Shown here: piece by piece, positions 44,126-53,385 of the stretch | Layout: the number at the start of each line of letters is the position of its first letter | Position numbering within the stretch: position 1 is the first letter of the stretch | Origin: Streptomyces sp. ISL-1 | Lineage (GTDB): Bacteria > Actinomycetota > Actinomycetes > Streptomycetales > Streptomycetaceae | Direction: 5' to 3' | Assembly (NCBI RefSeq): GCF_018614585.1 | Contig: NZ_JAGGOI010000001.1 | Coordinates: 1-64,000, forward strand | DNA length: 64,000 nt | The notes under the pieces: model-generated | Told to the model about the DNA's origin: nothing | Seen by the model: only the letters and a program-made list of their open reading frames with translations | Database searches by the model: none | Program-made: the position numbers and the translations under genes

Positions 44126-45730
44126 GTGAGACAGCCCAGAACGTTCCCCCGTCTGTTCGGCTCGCTGCTGCTTGTCGCGGCCGCGGGCCTCGCCGGAATC
44201 GGCGCCGGCCCGGCCCCCGCCCCCGCCACCCCCGAGATCCGGCCGCTCGGCCAGATCGTCCCCGCGCCCGCTTCCGTAAGCCCCGGCGGGTCCGCGTACA
44301 CCCTCACCCCATGGACCCCGATCCGGGTCGACGACTCCCGCGAGACCCGCCGGATCGGCACCTATCTCGCCCAACTGCTGAGGCCGTCGACCGGCTACGC
44401 CCTGCCCCTCACCGACGACCGCGGCCCCGGCGGCATCCGGCTGCGGCTGAGCTCCGGGGACCGCTCCCTGGGCGACGAGGGCTACCGGCTCGAATCCACA
44501 CGTGGCGCGCTCACCCTCACCGCCCGCAAGCCCGCCGGGCTCTTCCACGCCGTGCAGACGCTGCGCCAGCTGCTGCCCGCATCGGTGGAGAAGGACACCC
44601 GGCAGAGCGGCCCGTGGAAGGTCGCGGGCGGCACGATCACCGACAGCCCGCGCTACGGCTACCGGGGCGCGATGCTCGACGTCTCCCGGCACTTCTTCAC
44701 CGTCGAACAAGTCAAGCGCTACATCGATCAGTTGGCGCTCTACAAGATCAACAAACTGCATCTGCATCTCTCCGACGACCAGGGCTGGCGGATCGCCGTC
44801 GACTCCTGGCCACGCCTGGCGACCTACGGCGGCTCGACCCAGGTCGGCGGCGGCCCCGGCGGCCACTACACCAAGGCCCAGTACAAGGAGATCCTCGGCC
44901 ACGCGGCCTCGCGCTATCTGGAGGTCGTCCCCGAGATCGACATGCCGGGGCACACCAACGCCGCCCTCGCCTCGTACGCCGAGCTGAACTGCTCCGGCGT
45001 CGCCCCGCCCCTCTACACCGGGACGGAGGTCGGTTTCAGCTCCCTGTGTGTGCCGAAGCCCGTGACGTACGACTTCGTGGACGACGTCATCCGCGAGCTG
45101 GCCGCGCTCACCCCCGGCAAGTACCTCCACATCGGCGGCGACGAGGCGCACTCCACGAGCCACGCGGACTATGTGGCGTTCATGGACAAGGTGCAGCCGA
45201 TGGTCGCGAAGTACGGGAAGACGGTGGTCGGCTGGCACCAGCTGACCGGCGCGACCCCGGCGAAGGGGGCGCTCGCCCAGTACTGGGGTCTGGACGGCAC
45301 CAGCGCCGCGGAGAAGGCACAGGTCGCGAAGGCCGCGCAGAACGGCACCGGACTGATTCTGTCGCCCGCGGACCGGATCTACCTCGATATGAAGTACAAC
45401 AAGGACACCCCGCTGGGGCTGGCCTGGGCCGGCTATGTGGAGGTGCGGCGGTCCTACGACTGGGACCCGGGGGCGTATCTGCCGGGCGCGCCGGCGTCGG
45501 CCGTGGCCGGGGTCGAGGCGCCGCTGTGGTCGGAGACGATCTCGACCAGCGACCACATCGAGTTCATGGCCTTCCCGCGGGTGGTGGGGGTGGCGGAGCT
45601 GGGCTGGTCGCCGGCGTCCACGCATGACTGGGAGCAGTACCGGGTGCGTCTGGCTGCGCAGGGCCCGAGGATGTCGGCGCTCGGGATCGACTACTACCGG
45701 TCGCCGCAGGTGCCCTGGCCGTCGGGCTGA
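44126..45730 (+). CDS. Secreted beta-N-acetylhexosaminidase, GH20
   Basis: 534 residues from GTG 44126 (GAAGGGACC upstream). Signal peptide (R-L-F-G-S-L-L-L-V-A-A-A-G-L-A-G), a GH20b-like N-terminal domain (about 40-160), then the GH20 barrel with H-L-H-L-S-D-D-Q-G-W-R, E-I-D-M-P-G-H and the catalytic Asp339-Glu340 in H-I-G-G-D-E-A-H. Releases N-acetylglucosamine from chitobiose ends outside the cell. With the chitinases it completes chitin breakdown; DasR-type control is predicted. Confidence 0.94.
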   Translation: MRQPRTFPRLFGSLLLVAAAGLAGIGAGPAPAPATPEIRPLGQIVPAPASVSPGGSAYTLTPWTPIRVDDSRETRRIGTYLAQLLRPSTGYALPLTDDRGPGGIRLRLSSGDRSLGDEGYRLESTRGALTLTARKPAGLFHAVQTLRQLLPASVEKDTRQSGPWKVAGGTITDSPRYGYRGAMLDVSRHFFTVEQVKRYIDQLALYKINKLHLHLSDDQGWRIAVDSWPRLATYGGSTQVGGGPGGHYTKAQYKEILGHAASRYLEVVPEIDMPGHTNAALASYAELNCSGVAPPLYTGTEVGFSSLCVPKPVTYDFVDDVIRELAALTPGKYLHIGGDEAHSTSHADYVAFMDKVQPMVAKYGKTVVGWHQLTGATPAKGALAQYWGLDGTSAAEKAQVAKAAQNGTGLILSPADRIYLDMKYNKDTPLGLAWAGYVEVRRSYDWDPGAYLPGAPASAVAGVEAPLWSETISTSDHIEFMAFPRVVGVAELGWSPASTHDWEQYRVRLAAQGPRMSALGIDYYRSPQVPWPSG

Positions 45731-45753
45731 GGCGCGGGGCGGAGCCGTCCGCT

Positions 45754-45921
45754 GGGGCTGCGCCCCGGACCCTCCCCCTACGCCCTGGCGGGCGTTGGGG
45801 GACCCCCACGCCTCAATCGCGGCGGGGCTCCACTGGAGCCCGTTGGGGGTCCCCCGGACGAAGTCCGGGGGAGATTGAGGACACGGCCGAAGGCCGTGCG
45901 GGGTCCGGGGCGAAGCCCCGG
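45754..45921. repeat. Cluster of short hairpins, three with GAA loops
   Basis: GGGGC-TGC-GCCCC at 45754-45766, then CCCCCGGAC-GAA-GTCCGGGGG at 45851-45871, CACGGCC-GAA-GGCCGTG at 45882-45898 and CCGGGGC-GAA-GCCCCGG at 45905-45921. They fill the gap between the convergent hexosaminidase and desD genes, so they may terminate both, but their number exceeds what termination requires. Confidence 0.7.
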
Positions 45922-45926
45922 TGCGG

Positions 45927-45966
45927 GATGGGGGTACCTCTCACGGCCGCCAGGCCGTAGGGGGAG
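45927..45966 (+). repeat. Dispersed palindromic element, copy 3
   Basis: A 40-bp segment that begins GATGGGGGTACCTCTC and ends GGGGGAG, like the copy at 6346-6386, with an internal ACGGCCGCCAGGCCGT hairpin. Lies just past the desD stop. Confidence 0.55.
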
Positions 45967-45994
45967 GGCGGGTAGGGGAAGACTCCCGGCCCCG

Positions 45995-47776
45995 TCAGTG
46001 GGCGAACCGCGCGATCGGGTTCTCCAGGGCGCCCATCAGCTGGAGCGCCCCGGACGGGTCCGCCAGGTCCACCATCTGCTCGTTGTTGCGCAGCTGCAGC
46101 CGGTTCAGGCAGGACAGCGCGAACTCGTCCGCGAACATGTCGTACTGGCTGAACTTGTCCGCCAGATGCGGCACCGACTCCTGGTACTCCGCGACGCACT
46201 CCGCGATCGTCCGCCAGAACGTCTCCTCGTCCAGTCGCGCCTCCGTGACCAGCGTCGCCGCCAGGAAGCGGAAGAAGCAGTCGAAGACGTCCGTGAAGAC
46301 GGAGAGCAGCTTCATCTCGTCGGGCACATCCGCGCGGATGCGCTCGACGGCCGGCGGCAGCACCGCGTCCGGGTCCATCACCGCGATCTCCTCGGCGATG
46401 TCCTTGAAGATCGCCCGCTGGACCGTGCCGTCCTCGCCGATGACCAGGATGACGTTCTCGCCGTGCGGCATGAAGACCAGGTCGTACTTGTAGAAGCTGT
46501 GCAGTACGGGGGTGAGATACGCGTCCAGATAGCGGCGCAGCCACTCCGCGGGGGCCAGGCCCGACTCGTCGATCAGCGCGCCCGCGAACGACGCGCCGTC
46601 GTGGTCCACATGGAGCAGCGACGCCATCGTGGCCAGCCGCTCGCCGTCCGCCAGCTGGGGCACCGGGCTCTCGCGCCACAGCGCGGCCAGCATTTTGCGG
46701 TACGGCGAGTAGCGGTCGGTCGCCCGCTCGTACTGGCGGTGGTGGTAGCCGATCGCCGCCCGCTCCCGGATGATCGAGAAGCGGGCCGCCTCGAAGACGT
46801 CGTCGCTGTCGATCAGGCCCGCGAGCCAGTCGTTGATCGCGGGCGTCGCCTCCATGTACGCGGCCGAAAGGCCGCGCATGAAGCCCATGTTGAGGACGGA
46901 CAGCGCGGTTTTGACGTAGTGCCTGGCCGGGACGCTCGTATTGAAGAAGGTGCGGATCGACTGCTGCGCGAGATAGTCGTCGTCGCCCGGGCCCAGGCAC
47001 ACCAGTCGCTGCCGGGCGATCTCGGCGGCGAAGGTGACGGAGAGCTTGTTCCACCACTGCCAGGGGTGGACGGGCAGCAGGAAGTAGTCGGCGAGATCGA
47101 GGCCGAGGGCGTTCAGCTGCCCGCCGAAGCGAGCGAGGGCCGCTTCGCCGAGCTCGTCGCGGACCAGCGACTCGTAGTCGAGTCCCGCGCCCGCGGTGAA
47201 GGTGGCGCGGTCGCGCCGGGCGGCGAGCCAGATCAGACGGACCTCGCTGCCCGTCTCGGGGGCGTACGAGAGATATTCGTGCACGCCGAAGCCGAGCCGG
47301 CCGTTGTTGGCGACGAAGCAGGGGTGGCCCTCGGTCATGCCCGTCTCGATGGCCTGGAAGCCGGCCGCGGCCAGTTCGGCGGAGGTCACCGGCTTCTTGG
47401 TGAGTTTGTACGCCGTGCCGGAGAGGGTGGAGGAGATCTCCTCCAGGTAGACCGGCAGGATCGTCTCGCTCAGGCCGAGCGAGCCGCGCAGCTCGATGAA
47501 GAAGTCGAGCGCGTCCAGCGGCTGCTCGTGGCCGTCCCGGTGCCGGGTGATGGAGTCGGCGAAGACCTGCCAGTGGTCGAGGGCGAACCGGCGCGCGGTG
47601 AAGCGGTACTCGGTGGCGGAGTCGTCGCTCAGGACGCGGTAGCTGTCCTCTCCGAGGGACTCGGGGGCCAGCAGCCGCTCGTGGGAGAACTCCGCGAGCG
47701 CCTTGCGCAGGAGGAGCCGGTTTGCCTGCTCCCACCGGTCGGGCGTCAGATGGGATACGGCGTCGGTCAGGCTCAT
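45995..47776 (-). CDS. desD: Desferrioxamine synthetase, NIS family (DesD)
   Basis: 593 residues, IucA/IucC-type NRPS-independent siderophore synthetase. Recognisable blocks: G-H-P-C-F-V-A-N-N-G-R-L-G-F near 150, the ATP-binding H-P-W-Q-W, and F-M-P-H-G-E-N-V-I-L-V with following D-I-A-E-E. Joins and cyclises hydroxamate units with ATP to give desferrioxamines. Last gene of desABCD; its start overlaps the desC stop as ATGA. Confidence 0.95.
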   Translation of the reverse strand: MSLTDAVSHLTPDRWEQANRLLLRKALAEFSHERLLAPESLGEDSYRVLSDDSATEYRFTARRFALDHWQVFADSITRHRDGHEQPLDALDFFIELRGSLGLSETILPVYLEEISSTLSGTAYKLTKKPVTSAELAAAGFQAIETGMTEGHPCFVANNGRLGFGVHEYLSYAPETGSEVRLIWLAARRDRATFTAGAGLDYESLVRDELGEAALARFGGQLNALGLDLADYFLLPVHPWQWWNKLSVTFAAEIARQRLVCLGPGDDDYLAQQSIRTFFNTSVPARHYVKTALSVLNMGFMRGLSAAYMEATPAINDWLAGLIDSDDVFEAARFSIIRERAAIGYHHRQYERATDRYSPYRKMLAALWRESPVPQLADGERLATMASLLHVDHDGASFAGALIDESGLAPAEWLRRYLDAYLTPVLHSFYKYDLVFMPHGENVILVIGEDGTVQRAIFKDIAEEIAVMDPDAVLPPAVERIRADVPDEMKLLSVFTDVFDCFFRFLAATLVTEARLDEETFWRTIAECVAEYQESVPHLADKFSQYDMFADEFALSCLNRLQLRNNEQMVDLADPSGALQLMGALENPIARFAH

Positions 47777-48330
47777 CGGATGGCTCCCCGCGCGGCCATG
47801 AACTGTTCCCGCGTACAGACACTCAGGTACGCGTCTTTCTCCGGCTTCTCGATCCTCTCGACGACCTCGAAGCCGACGGTCCCGTTGAGCGCGTGCACGG
47901 CCTTGTTCCGTACGTCCGGTTCCACCACGACGCGCCGGGTGGCCGGGTCCGCGAACAGCGTCTCCATCACCGCGGTGATCACGGCTCGGGTGAAACCGTG
48001 CACGGGGGTGTCGGTCGGCGCGACCAGAAAGTGCATGCCGACATCGCCGGGCTCGGCTTCGTACAGCCCCGCCAACTCCACATGCGCCGGGTCGTAGCGC
48101 TCCATCAGGAAGACGGGCTTGTCGTCCTTGAGACCTATGAAGGCGTCGTGGTGTTCGTGCGCGGCTATCGCCATGTACTCGCGCTCGACGTCCTGCAGTT
48201 TCGCGTCCTGCATCAGCCAGAAGGCGGACTTGGGGTGAGTGACCCAGCCGTGCACCAGCTCGCAGTCGGAGAGAAGGGTCTCCCCGAGGAAGTCAGGGGA
48301 AGGGTCGAGGGGACGGACGGTGAATGTCAT
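47773..48330 (-). CDS. desC: N-hydroxycadaverine acyltransferase (DesC)
   Basis: 185 residues, GNAT fold of the siderophore AlcB/IucB type. [20 protein letters not shown] near 100 and a C-terminal [11 protein letters not shown] are family features. Transfers acetyl or succinyl from CoA to N-hydroxycadaverine. Overlaps desB and desD by 4 bp on each side. Confidence 0.93.
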   Translation of the reverse strand: MTFTVRPLDPSPDFLGETLLSDCELVHGWVTHPKSAFWLMQDAKLQDVEREYMAIAAHEHHDAFIGLKDDKPVFLMERYDPAHVELAGLYEAEPGDVGMHFLVAPTDTPVHGFTRAVITAVMETLFADPATRRVVVEPDVRNKAVHALNGTVGFEVVERIEKPEKDAYLSVCTREQFMAARGAIR

Positions 48331-49592
48331 GCCGAGAACTCCTGGAACGCGATGGACTTTTCGACGGGGTAGTACTCGGACCCCAGCAGCTCGCCGATGA
48401 TGTAGGCGTTGCGGTACGCGCCCATGCCCAGATCGGGCGAGGTGATCGAGTGCGTGTGCACGCCCGCGTTCTGCAGGAAGATCTCGTGTCCGGCCGTGTC
48501 GATGCTGTAGTTGCGGGCGATGTCGAAGCGGCCCTGCCCGTCCCGGCGGATCCGGTCGGCGACCGGCTTCAGGAACCGCGGCTCGGCGTACTTGTAGCCG
48601 GTGGCCAGGATCAGGCCCTCCGTACGCAGCTCGAAGTCCTTGCCCTGCTCCTCCTGGCGCAGTCCGAGTGTGTAGGCGCCGTTCTCGTGACTGGCTCCTA
48701 CGAGCGCCGAGTTGGTGAGCAGTCTGGTCGGGACGGGGCCCCCGAGGTTCTTCTGGTAGAGCAGGTCGAAGATCTCGTTGATGAGATCCCCGTCGATGCC
48801 CTTGAACAGGCCTTTCTGCTGTGACTCCAGCCGGCAGCGGGTGGCCTCCGGCAGCGCGTGGAAGTAGTCGATGTACTCCGGCGAGGTCATCTCCAGCGTC
48901 AGCTTGGTGTACTCCAGCGGGAAGAACCGTGGCGAGCGCGTGACCCAGTTGAGCCGGTAGCCGTGGACGTCGATCTCGCTGAGCAGGTCGTAGTAGATCT
49001 CCGCGGCGCTCTGCCCGCTGCCGATGAGGGTGATCGACTCCTTTCGCTGCAGCGCCTCCTTGTGTTCGAGGTAGCGCGAGTTGTGCAGGAAGTCGCCGCC
49101 CAGCCCCTGGCAGGACTCGGGTATGTACGGCGGGGTGCCGGTGCCCAGGACGACGCGGCGGGCGCGGAACCGCTCGCCGCCGGCGGTGTGGACGACGTAC
49201 AGCTCACTCTCGTACTCGACGCGCGTCACCCTGGTGCTGAAGCGGACGGAGGTCAGTTTGGCGGCGGCCCAGCGGCAGTAGTCGTTGTACTCGGTCCGCA
49301 GCGGATAGAAGTTCTCGCGGATGTAGAAGGAGTACAGCCGTCCCGACTCCTTCAGATAGTTGAGGAAGGAGTAGGGGGAGGTGGGGTCGGCGAGGGTGAC
49401 CAGGTCCGACAGGAACGGCGTCTGGAGGTGCGCGCCCTCAAGGAACATTCCCGAGTGCCACTCGAAGTCCGGCTTGGACTCCAGGAAGAGGCCGTTCAGC
49501 TCGTCGATCGGCTCGGTCAGGCAGGCGAGGCCGAGATTGAAGGGCCCGAGCCCGATACCGATGAAATCAAGGGGCTCAGGACGCGTGGACAA
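48327..49592 (-). CDS. desB: Cadaverine/lysine N-monooxygenase (DesB)
   Basis: 421 residues from TTG 49592 with GGGAGAG upstream; the start overlaps the desA end by 17 bp. FAD motif [12 protein letters not shown] near residue 12 and NADPH motif [10 protein letters not shown] near 200, with A-T-G-Y near 335, as in ornithine/lysine N-hydroxylases. Hydroxylates cadaverine using FAD, NADPH and oxygen. Confidence 0.94.
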   Translation of the reverse strand: MSTRPEPLDFIGIGLGPFNLGLACLTEPIDELNGLFLESKPDFEWHSGMFLEGAHLQTPFLSDLVTLADPTSPYSFLNYLKESGRLYSFYIRENFYPLRTEYNDYCRWAAAKLTSVRFSTRVTRVEYESELYVVHTAGGERFRARRVVLGTGTPPYIPESCQGLGGDFLHNSRYLEHKEALQRKESITLIGSGQSAAEIYYDLLSEIDVHGYRLNWVTRSPRFFPLEYTKLTLEMTSPEYIDYFHALPEATRCRLESQQKGLFKGIDGDLINEIFDLLYQKNLGGPVPTRLLTNSALVGASHENGAYTLGLRQEEQGKDFELRTEGLILATGYKYAEPRFLKPVADRIRRDGQGRFDIARNYSIDTAGHEIFLQNAGVHTHSITSPDLGMGAYRNAYIIGELLGSEYYPVEKSIAFQEFSA

Positions 49593-51078
49593 GGTTCTCT
49601 CCCAGGTACTGCTCTGCGTGGCCGGCGATCAGATCGAGTACGGCGGCGATGTCATCGGTCGTCGTCTCGGGGTTGAGCAGGGTGAACTTCAGGTACTGGC
49701 GGCCGCCGACCTTCGTCCCGGCGACCACGGCCTCGCCGGACGCGAACAGCGCCTTGCGGGCGTAGAGGTTGGCCCGGTCGATCTCGATGGGGCTGGTGAC
49801 GGCGTCGGGGATGTAGCGGTAGACCAGCGTCGACAGCTGCGGCTGGACGACCACGTCGTAGCGCGGGTCGGCGGCGAGCAGCTGCCAGCCTGCCGCTGCC
49901 AGGTCGCAGACCTCGTCGAAGAGCTGGCCTACGCCGTCCGCGCCCATCACGCGCAGCGTCATCCACAGCTTCAGCGCGTCGAAGCGGCGGGTGGTCTGGA
50001 GGGATTTGTCGACCTGGTTGGGCATGCTCGACCTCAGCCCTCCGGGCACGGGCGGCGCTCCCCCCGGTGCAGCCGGGGGGAGCGCTCCCACCTCGACGGT
50101 GGGCCGGGGGTTGAGGTAGTCCGCGTGGTACGTGGCGTGGCTCAGCGTGGCCCCGTCCCGTACCAGCACCGCGGACGAACTCACCGGCTGGAAGAAGGAC
50201 TTGTGATAGTCCACGGTGACCGAGTCGGCGTGCTCGATGCCGTCGAGGAGATGGCGGCGGGTGGCGGAGGCCAGTAGTCCGCAGCCGTACGCCGCGTCCA
50301 CATGCATCCAGGCTCCGTACTGCCCGGCCAACTCGGCGATCTCGGGAAGCGGATCGATGGAACCGAAGTCGGTGGTGCCCGCGGTCGCGACGACGGCCAT
50401 GGGGACCAGGCCCTCACGGGTGCGGCGCGCCAGCTCGGCGGCGAGAGCGACCGTCTGCATCCGCTTGTCGCGGTCGACGGGGATCGGGACGACGGCTTCG
50501 CGGCCAAGACCCAGCAGCGTCGCGGACTTCTGCACGCTGAAGTGGCTGCACTCCGAGGTGAAGATCCGCAGCTTCGCGAGATCCGCGGTCTTGGCCTCCT
50601 CGCGGGCGAGCAGCAGCGCCTGCAGGTTGGACTGGGTGCCGCCGCTGGTGAAGACACCGTCGGCCGCGGGGCCGAGGCCGATCCGGCGCGCGGTCCAGTC
50701 GATGAGGCGGCGCTCGATGAGGGTGCCGCCGGCGCTCTGGTCCCAGGTGTCGAGCGAGGAGTTGACCGCCGAGAGCACAGCCTCGCCGAGGACGGCCGGG
50801 ATGACGACCGGGCAGTTGAGGTGGCCGAGATAGCGGGGGTGGTGGAAGTAGACGGCGTCCCGCAGATAGACGCTCTCCAGCTCGTCGAGGGCGGCGGAGG
50901 CGTTGCCCAGCGGCTGGTCGAGGTCGATCGCGGAGATCACCGGGGCGAGCTCATCGGCGCTCACGCCGGTGAACGGCCGCCGGGTTGTGGCGAGTCGGTT
51001 CGCCACCCGCTCGACTCCTTCGGTCACGGAGCGCCGGTAGCTCTCCGCCGTTACGTCATTGAGCAGGTGCGAGCGCAT
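49576..51078 (-). CDS. desA: Lysine decarboxylase (DesA), PLP-dependent
   Basis: 500 residues. Group II decarboxylase fold with H-V-D-A-A-Y-G and the PLP lysine Lys293 in V-D-Y-H-K-S-F-F. Makes cadaverine from lysine, the first step of desferrioxamine synthesis. A Pro/Gly/Ala-rich segment near residues 325-350 ([16 protein letters not shown]) interrupts the usual run between Y-L-N-P-R and P-N-Q-V-D-K and is encoded by a palindromic element. First gene of the operon, behind an iron box. Confidence 0.95.
   Translation of the reverse strand: MRSHLLNDVTAESYRRSVTEGVERVANRLATTRRPFTGVSADELAPVISAIDLDQPLGNASAALDELESVYLRDAVYFHHPRYLGHLNCPVVIPAVLGEAVLSAVNSSLDTWDQSAGGTLIERRLIDWTARRIGLGPAADGVFTSGGTQSNLQALLLAREEAKTADLAKLRIFTSECSHFSVQKSATLLGLGREAVVPIPVDRDKRMQTVALAAELARRTREGLVPMAVVATAGTTDFGSIDPLPEIAELAGQYGAWMHVDAAYGCGLLASATRRHLLDGIEHADSVTVDYHKSFFQPVSSSAVLVRDGATLSHATYHADYLNPRPTVEVGALPPAAPGGAPPVPGGLRSSMPNQVDKSLQTTRRFDALKLWMTLRVMGADGVGQLFDEVCDLAAAGWQLLAADPRYDVVVQPQLSTLVYRYIPDAVTSPIEIDRANLYARKALFASGEAVVAGTKVGGRQYLKFTLLNPETTTDDIAAVLDLIAGHAEQYLGENLVHAS
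50058..50091 (-). repeat. Palindromic element inside desA (variant copy)
   Basis: The minus strand begins GTGGGAGCGCTCCCCCC and ends CCGGGGGGAG, a variant of the GTGGGGGCACCTCCC...GGGGGAG family. It lies within an inserted Pro/Gly-rich loop of DesA. Part of it matches a CebR box at 13 of 14 positions, probably by chance. Confidence 0.55.
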
Positions 51079-51128
51079 GGCAATGTCCTCCCGGGTATGG
51101 GGACTTGGTCGGCCCTCGGGACAGGAGA

Positions 51129-51201
51129 AGGGGGCGAGGGAGCGATGGTGAAGTTAGGTTAGCCTAACCTAACTTTCAATGCCAGCTGTCCCTCGCCCCC
51201 T
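51129..51201 (-). promoter_or_regulatory. desA promoter with iron box, inside a 13-bp inverted repeat
   Basis: On the minus strand, -35 TTGAAA (51179-51174), a 17-bp spacer and -10 TAACTT (51156-51151). The iron box TTAGGTTAGCCTAACCTAA (51154-51172) fills the spacer, so the iron repressor DmdR would directly block polymerase. AGGGGGCGAGGGA (51129-51141) and TCCCTCGCCCCCT (51189-51201) form a perfect inverted repeat flanking the whole promoter. The 197-bp gap between desF and desA holds nothing else. Confidence 0.88.
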
Positions 51202-51275
51202 CGGAGCGCGACTGCTTTTGCCCATTCAGCTGGGCCTGCACATGGTCCTGTTCACGCGGCGGTGACCTCAGCGGC

Positions 51276-52154
51276 CTAGGCCTCCGCGGTGTCGACTGCC
51301 TCGTCCTCAACACCGGACTCGGCCTGCTCGCGGAGGCCGTCCTCGCTCACCCCGCGCCGCCAGTAGCCGACGAACGTGACGCGCCTGCGGTCGAGTTCGC
51401 GCTCGCGCACCAGATGGCGGCGCAGGGCCTTCACGCTGCTCGACTCGCCCGCGATCCAGGCGTACCCAGTGCCCTCGGGCAACTCCGCCGCGCTGACCGC
51501 CTCCAGGGAGGACGGCGCGCCCTCCTCCCGTACCAGCCACGTGATCCGGGCGTCCGCCGCGGTCTTGAGGTCCTGGCGGTCCTCGGTGTGCGGCACCTCC
51601 AGCCAGACCCGGGCCTTCATTCCGGCCGGCAGCCACTGAAGGATCGCCGCCGCGGCGGGCAGCGCCGTCTCGTCGCCCCAGATCAGCACCCAGTCGGTGT
51701 CCTGTGGCGGCCGGCAGCGCACCGCGGTGTTGTCGGCGACGGCCGGGCCGAGCACCATCACGCGGTGTCCGGGCGCGGCCCCGCCCGCCCAGCGGCAGGC
51801 GGGACCGCCGTCCTCGTGCAGTGCGAAGTCGATGTCCACCTCGCCCGCCTCGCCCGGCAGTTGGCGCTGCTCCCGCACGGTGTACGAGCGCATTACGGCC
51901 CGTACGTCCTCGGGCAGAGCCCGCCACGCGGCGAATATCGCGCTGCCGTCACCGGCGCCGACGGGCACGACCGGTGCCTCCTGGCCGGGGTGCGGCAGGA
52001 ACAGCGACAGGGACTGATCGCGCCCTCCGGAAGCGAAGCCCTTCAGGTCCTCGCCCCCGAAAGTGACGCGGACCATGGACGGGCCGAGCCGCCTGATCCG
52101 TACAACCTGCAGGTCGAAGAAGCGGAACGGGGCGGTCTCGGCCGTCGTCGTCAT
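51276..52154 (-). CDS. desF: Siderophore-interacting protein (ferric-siderophore reductase)
   Basis: 292 residues from ATG 52154, 2 bp past the desE stop. SIP/ViuB-type FAD-binding reductase: V-R-I-R-R-L-G-P-S-M-V-R-V-T-F, the flavin motif R-S-Y-T-V-R, then G-P-A-V-A-D-N and I-W-G-D-E-T-A-L-P-A-A, and a C-terminal R-R-V-T-F-V-G-Y-W-R-R-G. Frees iron from imported ferrioxamine by reduction in the cytosol. Symbol by position next to desE. Confidence 0.9.
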   Translation of the reverse strand: MTTTAETAPFRFFDLQVVRIRRLGPSMVRVTFGGEDLKGFASGGRDQSLSLFLPHPGQEAPVVPVGAGDGSAIFAAWRALPEDVRAVMRSYTVREQRQLPGEAGEVDIDFALHEDGGPACRWAGGAAPGHRVMVLGPAVADNTAVRCRPPQDTDWVLIWGDETALPAAAAILQWLPAGMKARVWLEVPHTEDRQDLKTAADARITWLVREEGAPSSLEAVSAAELPEGTGYAWIAGESSSVKALRRHLVRERELDRRRVTFVGYWRRGVSEDGLREQAESGVEDEAVDTAEA

Positions 52155-52156
52155 GG

Positions 52157-53185
52157 TCAGGCGACCTTCTTCGCGGTCTCGATGGCCTTGGCCAGGTCCT
52201 CGAGGATCGGCGTGCACTTGTCGTAGGAGTAAATCGGCTCGGTGACGCGGGGGATGACCTGTCCGGCCTTGACGGCGGGCAGCTTGCCCCAGGTCGGCTT
52301 CTTGGTCAGGGAGTCGGGCTGCAGGGTCCCGGTGCGGTTGTCCAGGATGATGATGTCGGCGCCGTACTTGCCCGCGTTCTCCCAGCTGAGCTCCTCGAAG
52401 AAGCCCTGCGCGTTCGGCTTCGGCTCCACGAACTTCACGCCCAGCTCCTGGAAGTACAGGGTGTCGGCGGACGTCTTCGGAACGGAGACGTAGAAGAGGT
52501 CCTGGCTGCCGGAGCCGATCAGGATCTTGATGTCCGGCTTGGCCTTGGCGGCCGATCGCAGCCGGGCCGCGGCCTTCTCGAAGCGGGCCTTGGCGTCGGC
52601 GCTCTTCTTGTTGCCCCTGACGTCGCCGCCGAGCGACTCGGCGAGCTCGGCGTGACGCTGCAGGGCCTTGGCCATCGTGGTCTCGGCCGCCCACAGCAGA
52701 ACGCTGGGGGCCAGCTTCATGATCTTGTCCTTGGACTGCGGCGGGACGTACCAGGGGTCGTCCTTGGCCCACATGTTGGTGATCAGCAGCTCGGGGGCGA
52801 GGGCCGCGTACTGCTCGATGTTGAACTCGCCGTAGACATTGCCGACGATCTTGACCTTGCTGATGTCGAGGTCGCCGGCCTGGACGTCGGGCTTGCCGTC
52901 CTTGGTCCTGGTCGGGCCGAAGACGCCCTTGACCTCCACGCCGTAGTCATGAAGGGCGGCGGCGGTGCCGGTGAAGGCGACGATGTTCTTCGGGAGGGAC
53001 TTCAGCTCGACCGTCGTGCCGCGGTCGTCCCGGAACTTCCACGGGCCGGACTTCTCGGCGGCCTTGCCCGAGCCGCCCTTGTCGTCGCTCTTGCCGCAGG
53101 CGGCGATCGCGGCGCCGATTCCGAGGGCGCCGCCCGCGGCGAGCAGGCCGCGGCGGGTGAGATGGGAAGGGCGGGCGTTGGGCAT
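52157..53185 (-). CDS. desE: Ferrioxamine-binding lipoprotein (DesE)
   Basis: 342 residues from ATG 53185. N-terminus carries R-R-G-L-L-A-A-G-G-A-L-G-I-G-A-A-I-A-A-C, a twin-arginine-like signal with lipobox ending at Cys. The rest is a class III siderophore-binding fold (helical backbone; D-D-R-G-T-T-V-E-L, L-L-I-T-N-M-W, N-A-Q-G-F-F-E). Captures ferric desferrioxamine. An iron box lies about 52 bp upstream. Confidence 0.93.
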   Translation of the reverse strand: MPNARPSHLTRRGLLAAGGALGIGAAIAACGKSDDKGGSGKAAEKSGPWKFRDDRGTTVELKSLPKNIVAFTGTAAALHDYGVEVKGVFGPTRTKDGKPDVQAGDLDISKVKIVGNVYGEFNIEQYAALAPELLITNMWAKDDPWYVPPQSKDKIMKLAPSVLLWAAETTMAKALQRHAELAESLGGDVRGNKKSADAKARFEKAAARLRSAAKAKPDIKILIGSGSQDLFYVSVPKTSADTLYFQELGVKFVEPKPNAQGFFEELSWENAGKYGADIIILDNRTGTLQPDSLTKKPTWGKLPAVKAGQVIPRVTEPIYSYDKCTPILEDLAKAIETAKKVA

Positions 53186-53236
53186 GATGGTGTCCGCTTT
53201 CGTCCGTGCCGGTTCGGCCACTGGGCAGTTCGAAAG

Positions 53237-53255
53237 GTAGGTTAGCCTAACCTTA
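53237..53255. promoter_or_regulatory. Iron box before desE
   Basis: GTAGGTTAGCCTAACCTTA differs from the desA box by two bases at its ends and keeps the palindromic core AGGTTAGCCTAACCT. Predicted DmdR1 target, so desEF and desABCD respond together to iron limitation. Confidence 0.88.
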
Positions 53256-53343
53256 GCTTCTGTCCAGAGGGTGCCTGCCCGAAGCGGACGCCGGGGTCGG
53301 AGACGGCGCGCGGCCGGCCCGGAACCGGGCCCGAACGCCGACA

Positions 53344-53372
53344 GGGGGGCGACCCTTTCCAGGCCGCCCCCC
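53344..53372 (-). terminator. Hairpin after the acyl-CoA dehydrogenase gene
   Basis: GGGGGGCG (53344-53351) pairs with CGCCCCCC (53365-53372) with a 13-nt loop, 13 bp past the stop of the minus-strand gene. Confidence 0.65.
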
Positions 53373-53385
53373 GCTCACACGCGCA

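Noticed and set aside
44126..45730. Second long frame antisense to the hexosaminidase gene
   Set aside because: It lacks motifs and has the composition of a shadow frame; the plus-strand GH20 gene has all catalytic motifs.
50077..50090. Sequence GGGGAGCGCTCCCA in desA, 13 of 14 matches to the CebR box
   Set aside because: It is part of the palindromic element inserted in the gene; position deep in a coding region makes control unlikely.
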